A stretch of 64,000 nucleotides of DNA from assembly GCF_009674685.1 (NCBI RefSeq), contig NZ_WKJI01000001.1, positions 248,001-312,000 of the forward strand, given 5' to 3'. Within the stretch, counting starts at the first letter, position 1, and every line of letters starts with the position of its first letter. Positions 44,939 to 53,400 of this stretch are shown piece by piece. The notes beneath the pieces were generated by a model. It saw only the letters and a list, made by a program, of their open reading frames with translations, was not told where the DNA came from and ran no database searches. Source of the stretch: Pedobacter puniceum. GTDB lineage: Bacteria; Bacteroidota; Bacteroidia; Sphingobacteriales; Sphingobacteriaceae. Made by a program: the position numbers and the translations under genes.

Positions 44939-46129
44939 ATGAAATTGATAACAAATGTTCAAGAATTAGAAAAAATTCTTGAAGAATTAAAAGCCAATCC
45001 AATATTTTATGCTTTTGGTGAGAATAAAGAAAATTTTCATAGTAGTTTTTGGAAATGGATGTTTCATGAAAATGCTAAGGAAACGATTCTAATCCTTACA
45101 GGGGTAAATGAGAATGAGGATTTGAATTTGAATAATTCTTTTTTAGAAAGAGAACAAAATGCTTCAAATAGCGATAAGGAACATAAATATAAGGCTAGGT
45201 ATGATGTTTTAATAACTATAAATGGTATACGAAAATATATTATAGAAACAAAAGTTAAATCATTTCCTACTTTGGAGCAACTAAGAAGAATAGAATATGC
45301 AACAAAAGATAAACATAAAATTAAGTTCTTTTGTATCCATTTATATCCATCTAATACTTTAGAAAATTTAAAAAGTACTCTTAATAATTGGTTTTTTTAC
45401 GACTTTGAAAGTCTATCCAAAAGAATTAACATTGAAAAGTTCAGTCCAATTAAAAGAGTATATATAGAGGATTACAAAAAAATGCTTATTGGTTTAAGTG
45501 ATTTATTTAGATTATTTTCTTTTAATCAGACACGTCCTAATTACGATTTTGTCTGGAAAAACGCTAAAAATCAAGAAGATAATTTTGATTTGCAAGCAAA
45601 GCTAGAGGAATATAAATTATGGGAATTATTTCTTCACTATAGATCAAAACATTTTTTTTATAGCCTTCAAAAAGCAATAAACGAAAGTGAAGAGATTAGT
45701 GATAAAATGAAGAAGTTATTGGTTTATGAGTCAAGTATCAATAATAAAAAAAGTACTATTTCTATAGGTTATATTTTGCAGGGTGATAGTGATTTAGTTA
45801 ATTACAGTCTCAATGAAATAGATCGTAGAATAAATAAGTCAAATCAATCAGATACAAAGATTGTTGGAATTCAAATTGAAGATGAACAATTTAGGCAATT
45901 TGTTTTGTCAAAGAAAGATAGTGAAAAGCTTTTTCAGAATATGGAAAAACAAGGTTTCTTTGAGAATTGCCATGACTTACAAAAAGATAAACTTTTTTGT
46001 AAATATGGAGATACTTTTAAATATAGGTATACTAAGCTTCAGATTAGTGATTTTGACGGTATCCTTTACCAAGTAGTACAGTATTTTAATAAAGTAGAAA
46101 GACTTGAGTCAAATCTTTTACAGATATAA
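44939..46129 (+). CDS. PD-(D/E)xK nuclease superfamily protein (PDDEXK_4-like)
   Basis: A 396-aa protein. The N-terminal third has the PDDEXK_4-type opening ENFHSSFWKWMF (residues 31-42), then Asp89 in ARYDVLITI and Glu103-x-Lys105 in YIIETKVKSF, the expected metal-binding core of a restriction-type nuclease. The later part has no recognised motif but contains a basic helical region. Proteins of this family occur in defence islands as standalone effectors. It is the last gene of the island operon and ends 5 bases from the convergent WYL gene. Confidence 0.72.
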   Translation: MKLITNVQELEKILEELKANPIFYAFGENKENFHSSFWKWMFHENAKETILILTGVNENEDLNLNNSFLEREQNASNSDKEHKYKARYDVLITINGIRKYIIETKVKSFPTLEQLRRIEYATKDKHKIKFFCIHLYPSNTLENLKSTLNNWFFYDFESLSKRINIEKFSPIKRVYIEDYKKMLIGLSDLFRLFSFNQTRPNYDFVWKNAKNQEDNFDLQAKLEEYKLWELFLHYRSKHFFYSLQKAINESEEISDKMKKLLVYESSINNKKSTISIGYILQGDSDLVNYSLNEIDRRINKSNQSDTKIVGIQIEDEQFRQFVLSKKDSEKLFQNMEKQGFFENCHDLQKDKLFCKYGDTFKYRYTKLQISDFDGILYQVVQYFNKVERLESNLLQI

Positions 46130-46134
46130 TAATC

Positions 46135-47142
46135 TTAGAAATTCTCCAAAGCGTAGATCAACCTTTTTTTAATAGCTTTTTTAAGGCTTTCAGGGTGTTG
46201 AATCACAAGAAAATTGGCATAACCACATATAAGGGTTTCTAATTCTACATTATGTACTACTTGTAATTTGATGTGTAAACCTCTTTCATCCTCCTTAATA
46301 ATTACTTGAGAATGGTGTAAAGGTTGTGTTTTGATATAATTAGAGAAAATGGGTTTTACAATAATTTTTACTTCTTGTATGGTATCTGTAGGATTAGAAA
46401 CACCAATAACATTGCTGAAAAAGCTTTGCGCATTTATATTATTGGCTTGATATATTTCAGTTTTTAAAATTTCTATTTCCTTTATACGATCTAGGGCATA
46501 AGTTTTTAAAAAATCAAAATTTGGATTAAAACCTAAAACATACCAACGATTCTTAAACTCTTTCAATAAATAAGGGTGTAAAGTATTCTTTTTAATAACT
46601 TCACTATCAAATTTTTGATAAGTTATTTTTAGTACTTGTTGGTTCTGAATAGCATCTAGAATATTGTTTATATAATTGGTTCCTGTAGGTAGGTAAGTGT
46701 CCTCAAAATGTATAAACTTATTTAAGTTTTTATGTAATTGTATTGCAACTCTATGTTCTAAACTTTCAAAAGAGTTTTTTAAATTATCAAAAAAATGAAA
46801 GCCTTTATATTGCTTCAAAGTTTCAATGGCTAGGGCTATATTTCTGATGTCTTTTTGAGTCAGTGATGCATTTTTGATAGAATAATTTCTGTCAGAGTAG
46901 CTGTATAGACCCTTTCTACACACTATTGGGGCATTGTATCCTAAAATATTACTACGTAAAACTTTTATATCATTCTCTATGGTTCTTTTGCTAACTGTAT
47001 TTTTATCTGATCTATATCTTACTTCATCTAAAGCATCAAAACATGCTTTTGCTAAGTCTTCCCATGTCCACTCTCGATAAAAATTTTGCAAACATTTATC
47101 TATCGTATGATATCTAATTAAAGCATCCAGATTAACAGGCAT
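46135..47142 (-). CDS. WYL-domain transcriptional regulator
   Basis: A 335-aa protein. The N-terminal part (about 1-90) is a winged-helix-type DNA-binding region with VSKRTIENDIKVLRS. The central WYL domain carries LHPYLLKEFKNRWYVLGFNP and TYALDRIKEIEIL, and a C-terminal WCX-like extension follows. WYL proteins sense nucleic-acid ligands and are frequent regulators of phage-defence operons such as BREX and CBASS. Its position at the far end of the island, facing the operon, and the palindrome at the operon promoter fit a dedicated regulator. Confidence 0.85.
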   Translation of the reverse strand: MPVNLDALIRYHTIDKCLQNFYREWTWEDLAKACFDALDEVRYRSDKNTVSKRTIENDIKVLRSNILGYNAPIVCRKGLYSYSDRNYSIKNASLTQKDIRNIALAIETLKQYKGFHFFDNLKNSFESLEHRVAIQLHKNLNKFIHFEDTYLPTGTNYINNILDAIQNQQVLKITYQKFDSEVIKKNTLHPYLLKEFKNRWYVLGFNPNFDFLKTYALDRIKEIEILKTEIYQANNINAQSFFSNVIGVSNPTDTIQEVKIIVKPIFSNYIKTQPLHHSQVIIKEDERGLHIKLQVVHNVELETLICGYANFLVIQHPESLKKAIKKRLIYALENF

Positions 47143-47187
47143 AGATTTTCAATATTGTTAGAGTATTTTATAGGCAATATAAGTGAT

Positions 47188-47213
47188 TATAGCTAAATTA
47201 TTTATTATAGCTT
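47188..47213. repeat. Direct repeat upstream of the WYL gene
   Basis: TTATAGCT occurs at 47188-47195 and 47206-47213, 18 bp apart, in the short gap between the WYL start codon and the right 158-bp repeat. It may be part of the control region of the WYL gene. Confidence 0.4.
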
Positions 47214-47235
47214 TATCGATTTTCATAAGAATATT

Positions 47236-47393
47236 AAATTAAAGGTTTTTTTAGCTAATAATCTGATTTTTGAGTTATTTTGAAAACATTTATGGTAGAA
47301 AAAGTAAGGATAGATAAATACCTGTGGGCAATAAGGTTGTTTAAAACAAGAACCTTAGCTACAGAAGCTTGTAAGGCTGGAAGGGTGAAGAAA
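47236..47393 (+). repeat. Right 158-bp direct repeat flanking the island
   Basis: The second copy of the 40579-40736 sequence, with a single mismatch. It supplies the upstream region and the first 34 codons of the intact S4-domain gene. Confidence 0.97.
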
Positions 47394-47693
47394 GATGGTA
47401 CCAATATTAAGGCAAGCTATGAAGTTAAGGTGGGTGATGTTTTACAGGTTTCTAAGAATATTGAGAAGAAGCTGATAAAAGTTACAGCTTTATTGGCTAA
47501 CCGTGTAGATGCTAAAAAGGCAGTTTTGCATTATGAAGATATTACGCCTGTAGAAGACACAATTAAATTTAAATCTATGTTTAGGATGCCAGTTCTGGAG
47601 CGAGATAGAGGAACAGGCAGACCAACAAAAAAAGATAGAAGAGAAATAGACGATTTACAGGATAACTTCTTCATGGATGAAGATGATGATTAA
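47292..47693 (+). CDS. hslR: S4-domain RNA-binding protein (heat shock protein 15 type)
   Basis: A 133-aa protein with an N-terminal S4 domain ([20 protein letters not shown] to about residue 60) and a basic then acidic C-terminal tail (RDRGTGRPTKKDRREIDD). Hsp15/HslR rescues stalled 50S subunits that carry nascent peptidyl-tRNA. ATG at 47292 is chosen; a TTG 12 bases upstream is also in frame. Its first 102 bases and upstream region are duplicated at the left end of the island. Confidence 0.88.
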   Translation: MVEKVRIDKYLWAIRLFKTRTLATEACKAGRVKKDGTNIKASYEVKVGDVLQVSKNIEKKLIKVTALLANRVDAKKAVLHYEDITPVEDTIKFKSMFRMPVLERDRGTGRPTKKDRREIDDLQDNFFMDEDDD

Positions 47694-47702
47694 AAAAAAA
47701 TT

Positions 47703-48683
47703 TCAAGATTTTCTAACAAAACGTTCTATAATTTCTAATCCTAATAAGGCTTCTTCTAGCGAACATGGATTTTCTTCCTCACCTCTAAAATAAGCAATGG
47801 TTTTAGTAATCATTGGTCGTTGTATATTAATGGGGTGTTCATATTCTTTATAAATAGTTTCTCCGTTTTGGGTAATACTTAGTTTATTACCGAAAATATG
47901 GAAAGTTATTTTCCCTCTTGTACCGATAATTTCGCAAAACTCCTTTTCTTGTTCTGGCAATACATCAAAACACCACAATCCATTAAAAATAACATTGTTC
48001 TCAAATTTAATTTGGCCACATACAATATCATCAGCATCACTTTTTAGAGATTGGTTGGCAGATACACCATTATAATAAACAGGTTTGCCGAAAAAATAAA
48101 GCATTAAATCTATAGCATGTGGTGCTAAATCATGAAACAAACCACCACCAGAGATACTTGGGTTTAAGCGCCAGTTTTCTTCACTTGCTGCAATCATATC
48201 AGAACCACTTCTCTGTAAAGTTTGTAGGTTCACAAATTTTACCTCGCCAATAGCCTGCTCGTCTAGAAGTTTTTTTACAGCCTTAAAATAAGGTACTTCT
48301 CTTCTGTAGTGCGCTACAACTACTTTTTGTTTGTAATGCTTTTGGGCTTCAATAATAGCTTTACAAGCTTCTGTATTAATGGTGACTGGTTTTTCAATAT
48401 AAACTGGTTTACCTACTTTTAAGGCTTCAATAGCATAATCATGATGCTGAAGAGGAGGTGTAGCAATATAAATGGCATTTATATCATCATCCAGAATTAA
48501 AGCAGAAGCATCCTGATACCACTTTTGTATATGATGCCTTTTAGCATAATCAGCAGCTTTTTCTGCATTTCTTCTCATTACTGCTACAACTTTAGAGTGT
48601 TCTTGTTTAAAAGCAGGACCACTTTTAACCTCTGTAACATTACCACAGCCAATAATTCCCCAGTTGATATTTGTCATCATCAT
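47703..48683 (-). CDS. Gfo/Idh/MocA family oxidoreductase
   Basis: A 326-aa NAD(P)-dependent sugar/cyclitol dehydrogenase-like protein. The Rossmann motif is WGIIGCGNV at the N-terminus, followed by YIATPPLQHHDYAIEALKVG and the EKPVTINTEAC loop with the catalytic Lys (EKP). GGGLFHDLAPHAIDLMLYF is the second-domain signature. The substrate is unknown. ATG at 48683, 4 bases after the stop of the upstream guanine deaminase gene, is chosen as start; two further in-frame ATGs follow directly. Confidence 0.9.
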   Translation of the reverse strand: MMMTNINWGIIGCGNVTEVKSGPAFKQEHSKVVAVMRRNAEKAADYAKRHHIQKWYQDASALILDDDINAIYIATPPLQHHDYAIEALKVGKPVYIEKPVTINTEACKAIIEAQKHYKQKVVVAHYRREVPYFKAVKKLLDEQAIGEVKFVNLQTLQRSGSDMIAASEENWRLNPSISGGGLFHDLAPHAIDLMLYFFGKPVYYNGVSANQSLKSDADDIVCGQIKFENNVIFNGLWCFDVLPEQEKEFCEIIGTRGKITFHIFGNKLSITQNGETIYKEYEHPINIQRPMITKTIAYFRGEEENPCSLEEALLGLEIIERFVRKS

Positions 48684-48687
48684 AATC

Positions 48688-49158
48688 TTAATAATCTGTT
48701 TTATTGGTTGATTGCTGCCACATTTCAAAAGCTTTTAAGGCTTCATCTCTTAATAATTGTTGAGAGGGTAATTTCCGGTTCTCAGGTTTTAAATCTATTT
48801 CTTGATAAATAAAATCATCATCAAAATTAATGGCTGAGGCATCTTTTTTAGTGTTTGCATAATACAATTTGTCAATCCTAGCCCAATAAATTGCACCTAA
48901 ACACATGGGGCAGGGTTCGCAACTGGCATAAATAGTGCATCCTTCTAAAGAAAAGGTGTTTAGCGTTTGGCAGGCTAACCTAATGGCCGCAACTTCAGCA
49001 TGTGCTGTTGGGTCGTTTGTAGTAGTTACTGTATTTGCACTTTTGGCTATAATTTGGCCGTTTTTAACGATAACGGCTCCAAACGGACCGCCTAAATTGT
49101 TTTTAACATTATCTTCAGAGAGGGCAATAGCCATTCTCATAAAATCTTCATGCTCCAT
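48688..49158 (-). CDS. guaD: Guanine deaminase
   Basis: A 156-aa cytidine-deaminase-fold enzyme. Zinc site: His53 and Glu55 (TAHAEVAAIR), Cys83 and Cys86 (SCEPCPMCLGAIYWAR). The segments NLGGPFGAVIV and FDDDFIYQEID and the aromatic C-terminus match the B. subtilis-type GuaD more closely than tRNA adenosine deaminase. It turns guanine into xanthine. It is 4 bases upstream of the oxidoreductase gene, so the two form an operon. Confidence 0.85.
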   Translation of the reverse strand: MEHEDFMRMAIALSEDNVKNNLGGPFGAVIVKNGQIIAKSANTVTTTNDPTAHAEVAAIRLACQTLNTFSLEGCTIYASCEPCPMCLGAIYWARIDKLYYANTKKDASAINFDDDFIYQEIDLKPENRKLPSQQLLRDEALKAFEMWQQSTNKTDY

Positions 49159-49167
49159 AGCTGTAAA

Positions 49168-49200
49168 TTAAAAAAGCTCAACATCAGATGCCGAGCTTTT
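49168..49200 (-). terminator. Terminator of the OmpH gene
   Basis: AAAAGCTC (49172-49179) pairs with GAGCTTTT (49193-49200); a small CAT/ATG stem lies inside. On the minus strand the hairpin ends in a run of U's just after the OmpH gene. Confidence 0.7.
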
Positions 49201-49224
49201 GTTTATATTTCAAGAATGAAAATA

Positions 49225-49821
49225 TTACTTTTTGTCTTTTTTGTAAGCTTCATTTAAGCCTTTGATTACTTCTTTAGTAACATCTAAGCTTTCATCAGCA
49301 AATAAAATAGCGCTATTACCTTTAGAGTAAGTTAGAACCATTTTATAACCTTTTTCTTTAGCATAGATTTTAAGGTAATCAGCTACTTTATCATAAAGTT
49401 TTTCATTTTCTGCCATTTCCTCGCTTTGTAAAGCAGAGCCTGCATTTTGCTGATAAGCTTGTAATTCTTGTTGTTTACGAGCTAAACGTTGTTCAGTATT
49501 CGCTCTTTCATCGGCACTCATACCTTGTGCGCTTTGTTGGTATGCAGCAACTTCACGTTGGAAAGCAGCGCCTTTAGTTTTTAAATCAGCTTCAGCTTTT
49601 TTTGATTTATCTTCAAATTTAGATTTGATTTCTTTGAAATACTCGTAGTTATTTAACAATGAATCTGAGTTTACATATACAACTGTAGCGCCTTGTTCTT
49701 TAGCAGATGCTGATGAGGTATTAGTAGCTTTTGTTTCTGTCTTATTGTTACAGCTTACTACAGCAACAGCTAATAATAAGCCTAAACCTGCTTTAGTAAT
49801 GTTAGAAAAATATGGTGTCAT
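49225..49821 (-). CDS. OmpH/Skp family lipoprotein
   Basis: A 198-aa Skp-like periplasmic chaperone with a lipoprotein signal: the lipobox ends at Cys24 (AVAVVSC). A strand region (ATVVYVNSDSLLNNY) leads into long charged coiled coils rich in K, E, A and Q (about 60-160), then a C-terminal strand pair (YKMVLTYSKGNSAILFAD). OmpH proteins escort outer-membrane proteins. It has its own hairpin terminator. Confidence 0.85.
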   Translation of the reverse strand: MTPYFSNITKAGLGLLLAVAVVSCNNKTETKATNTSSASAKEQGATVVYVNSDSLLNNYEYFKEIKSKFEDKSKKAEADLKTKGAAFQREVAAYQQSAQGMSADERANTEQRLARKQQELQAYQQNAGSALQSEEMAENEKLYDKVADYLKIYAKEKGYKMVLTYSKGNSAILFADESLDVTKEVIKGLNEAYKKDKK

Positions 49822-49838
49822 TTTAATTTATTTTTACA

Positions 49839-49846
49839 CAAAGATA
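49839..49846 (-). promoter_or_regulatory. -7 element of the OmpH gene
   Basis: On the minus strand TATCTTTG matches TAnnTTTG, 18 bases before the start codon. No clear -33 element is visible. Confidence 0.4.
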
Positions 49847-49873
49847 TACTTTCAATAAAAGTATCCTAATAAA

Positions 49874-49910
49874 ATAAAAAAAGACCTTTCATAATCATCG
49901 AAAGATCTTT
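49874..49910 (-). terminator. trxA terminator
   Basis: AAAGACCTTTC (49880-49890) and GAAAGATCTTT (49900-49910) pair, with a G-U wobble if read on the minus strand, and the run of A's at 49874-49882 gives a U tail on that strand. Confidence 0.7.
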
Positions 49911-49931
49911 TTTTAATATCTTATGGATATA

Positions 49932-50252
49932 TTAAGCCATTTGCTTGCTTAATTTTTCTGCTAAAACAGATTTTGGCACTGCACCAATTTGTTTGTCTAC
50001 AATTTCTCCGTTCTTGAAAAATAATAAAGCAGGAATATTTCTGATACCAAATTTCATTGAAATTTCTGGATTGTGGTCTACATTAACTTTACCAACAACA
50101 GCTTTGCCATCATATTCTTTTGCTAACTCTTCTACAACTGGTCCAACCATACGGCATGGTCCGCACCACTCTGCCCAAAAGTCTACCAAAACTGGTTTAT
50201 CTGATTTTAATACTAATTCTTCAAAGTTAGCATCTGTGATTTCTAAGGCCAT
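49932..50252 (-). CDS. trxA: Thioredoxin
   Basis: A 106-aa cytosolic thioredoxin with the redox site WCGPC (Cys30, Cys33) after VLVDFWAE, and the cis-proline region in [16 protein letters not shown]. It reduces protein disulfides. It has a full promoter upstream and a terminator downstream, so it is monocistronic. Confidence 0.97.
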   Translation of the reverse strand: MALEITDANFEELVLKSDKPVLVDFWAEWCGPCRMVGPVVEELAKEYDGKAVVGKVNVDHNPEISMKFGIRNIPALLFFKNGEIVDKQIGAVPKSVLAEKLSKQMA

Positions 50253-50291
50253 AATATCAATTATTTAATAAAAATTTCTTTTTTAAGACTT

Positions 50292-50323
50292 CAAATATAC
50301 ATACCCAAACATTCTGCCACAAA
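50292..50323 (-). promoter_or_regulatory. trxA promoter
   Basis: On the minus strand TTTG (50320-50323) and TATATTTG (50292-50299) are 20 bp apart, matching the consensus, with the -7 box 39 bases before the trxA ATG. Confidence 0.7.
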
Positions 50324-50459
50324 TAGATTCTAGTAATCTTACCATAGGATGAAGCTATAGTTGAGTTAAAGGTGATGTTTTTTTAAGCGATAATCTTTAA
50401 TAAATGCTGTAATGGCGCATAATTTGTTTATAATAGTTCAAGCATAAAATTTTGATTTT

Positions 50460-53400
50460 TTGAACAAATACCTATCACTTTTTTTAAAAGCAATTCTCTG
50501 GATTTTTGCCGGTATTATTACTTTATTTCTGCTTATAGTAGTTCTTATTCAAGTTCCTGCTATACAAAACATAGTGAAAAATGAAGCAGTAAGCTATTTG
50601 GAAGAGAAAATAAAAACGCCTGTTCGTATTGCTAAGTTAGAAATTGGCTTACCTAAAAAGATTGTGCTGCGTGGTGTTTATTTTCAAAGTCAGGATAAGG
50701 ATACTTTGCTAGTAGGAGATAAACTGGCTGTAGATATTAGTCTGTTTAAATTACTAGACAATAAGTTAGAAATTAATAGTATTGATTTAGAAGGAATTAC
50801 TGCCCACGTAAAAAGAAATCAAGATTCGGTTTTTAATTTTGATTACATCATCAAAGCATTTGCAGCACAGCAGGCTAAAGAGCCAAAGCCGCAAGATACC
50901 AGTGCTACCATGAAATTTTCAATAGCGAAAATTAACCTCGATAAAATAAACGTAAAGTTTGACGATGCTATCACTAAAAATAATCTTAAGGTTTACCTCC
51001 ATCATTTTGATACAAAAATCAAGAAATTCGATTTAGATAGCTTAGATTTTGATATCCCAAAAATTACACTAGATGGTTTAAATTTAAATCTGAAACAAGG
51101 AATTGTAGAAGAACTGGTAAAGAACACTCAAGAAACTGTTGAAGCAGTAGCAAACACTCCGTCGTTAAAATTAAAGCTAAAAGAGATTGATTTTTCTGCC
51201 ATAAAAATCAATTATAATAATGAAAGCAGCAGCTTAAAAACCTTTTTAGATCTGGGTAAGTTGAACGTAATTTTTAATACGCTTAATTTACAAAAACAAC
51301 TCATCAACATAGAAAAAATAGTTTTAAAGCAAACCAAAGGAAGTTTAGCCTTAGGTAAAATAAGTACCAAACAAGCTACGGTTACTACAAAAAAAGGCTC
51401 TCAGCCCGGCTGGAAAATTGGTTTACAAGAAGTGGCTATAGCACAAGTTGATTTTAAGTTTGATGATTTTAATAGCAAGCCTTTAAAAAGAGGTATAGAT
51501 TATATGCATCTTGATTTAAAAGGCCTCTTGCTAAATGCAGATGAAATTTATTACAGCACCGATACCATTTCTGGTAAAATAGCAAGTTTAAAAGTTGCAG
51601 ATAAGAGCGGTTTAAACATTCAGGATTTTAGAACATCGTTTTTTTACGGGCCTAGGTTTGCTTATTTAGAAGATTTATATATCAAAACACCCAAATCACT
51701 TATTAAAGATGAAATTAAAATCGCTTATCCATCTATTGCAAGTTTATCAAAGAATTTAAATGAACTTTATCTAGAAGCATCGCTAAATAAAAGTAGTATC
51801 GCTTTCGCTGATGTTTTACTATTTGCGCCAGATTTAGCTCAAAATCCTCCATTTAAAGGAAACCCTAATGCTATATTAAGGGTGAATAGCATTGTAAAAG
51901 GGAGGTTAGACAATCTAAATATCCCTAAACTAGAACTTAGTGGAATTGGTCAAACTAATATAGTTGCCAATGGCAGGATAAAAAGACTTCCAAACGTTGA
52001 AAAGGCGTTTTTTGATCTTAATATCAAAGAATTTAGTACCAGCGCCAAAGACATCAATAGCTTTATTCCTAAAGGTACTTTACCGGCTAATATTCAAATT
52101 CCAGAGCGTTTATCATTAAATGGATTTTTTAAAGGAGCCATAAATAATTTTAATACGCAGTTGTTTTTAAAAAGTAGCTCAGGAGATGCTCATGTAAAAG
52201 CTAATTATGACCAACGCTTAAAAAACAGAGAACGTTACCAAGCCACGGTAGAGGTAAAAAATTTCCATGTAGGGCAATTGATTAAAAATGATTCTATCGG
52301 CAGGATAAGCCTAAATGCACAAATAAGTGGTTTGGGTTTAAATCCTAAAACTATGGTTGCTGGTGTAAAAGCTCAGGTTTTAAAAGCTCAATACAATGGT
52401 TATACCTATAATAATTTAGATGTTAAGGGAAATATCAAAGTAGGAGTATATCAGGCTACAGCCAAAATGGAGGATAAAAACCTTGATTTTGATTTAATAG
52501 CTAAAGGAAATTTTAATCAGCAATATCCAAGTTTATCTTTAAAAACTAATATTGATAGCGCCAATTTTGGAGCTTTAAACCTGTATAAAGGAAGCTTAAA
52601 ATTTAGAGGTAAAATAGATGCTGATATAGCAACGCTAGACCCCGATTATCTGAATGGGAAAATATCTATAAACAATATGCTTGTTGCAACAGAAACAGAG
52701 CGGTTTCCATTAGATTCTATCAATATCATCTCGAAAGCATCGGTATCACAAAATTCTTTAGATATCAAATCTCCTTTTTTAAATGGAAGTATTAAGGGTA
52801 AATATCAGTTTACGCAATTGGCTACAGCCTTAAGCAATACCATAGCTAAGTATTATGATACTAGCCAAGGTGTAGAAAAAGAGCCTGTTAAGCCTCAATA
52901 TTTTGCCTATCAATTATCGGTTCAAAATCATCCGGCATTAATAGCATTTGTTCCGGGTTTAACCCGGATAGAGCCTATCCAAATAAACGGTCGCTACAAT
53001 AGCGAAGGCGATACTATTTCAATGAAAGCTAATATCCCTAAGGTAATTTATGGCTCAAATATTATTACCAACGCCGTTTTAAATGTTGAGCCAAGAAATG
53101 ATAGTTTGGCTTATAGCTTTATTATTGATGAAGTAAAAAGCAGTCAGTTTTTGCTTCCTTATACCGCATTAAGTGGCAACATAGCCAATAATATCATCAA
53201 TTACCGTTTGCAGGTTAAAGATATACAAGATAAAGAACGCTATTTAATTGCCGGAACCATGCAGGCCATTAAAAACGATACTGAGTTTAAACTGGCTTTA
53301 GAAGGGTTAAAACTTAATTACGAAAGGTGGCAGATTAATGAAAATAACCTCCTAAGTTTTGGCGAAAGCGGTATTTATGCTAATAATTTCGAGCTTCGTA

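Larger units (their letters stand above)
40579..47393 (+). mobile_element. 6.66-kb genomic island inserted with long target duplication
   Basis: Unique DNA at 40737-47235 is bounded by the two 158-bp repeats. The insert holds eight plus-strand genes and one convergent WYL regulator, with nuclease motifs at both ends of the operon. No integrase, transposase or terminal inverted repeat is present. The duplication leaves both host genes (dapD and the S4 gene) with a complete upstream region. Insertions of this type, with long duplicated targets and no recombinase gene, have been described for restriction-modification gene complexes. The island is visibly more AT-rich in its small genes than the flanks. 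Confidence 0.85.

Noticed and set aside
41000..46000. Restriction-modification system inside the island
   Set aside because: No methyltransferase motifs (such as DPPY or PCQ) are seen in any island product, so a standard restriction-modification pair is not supported.
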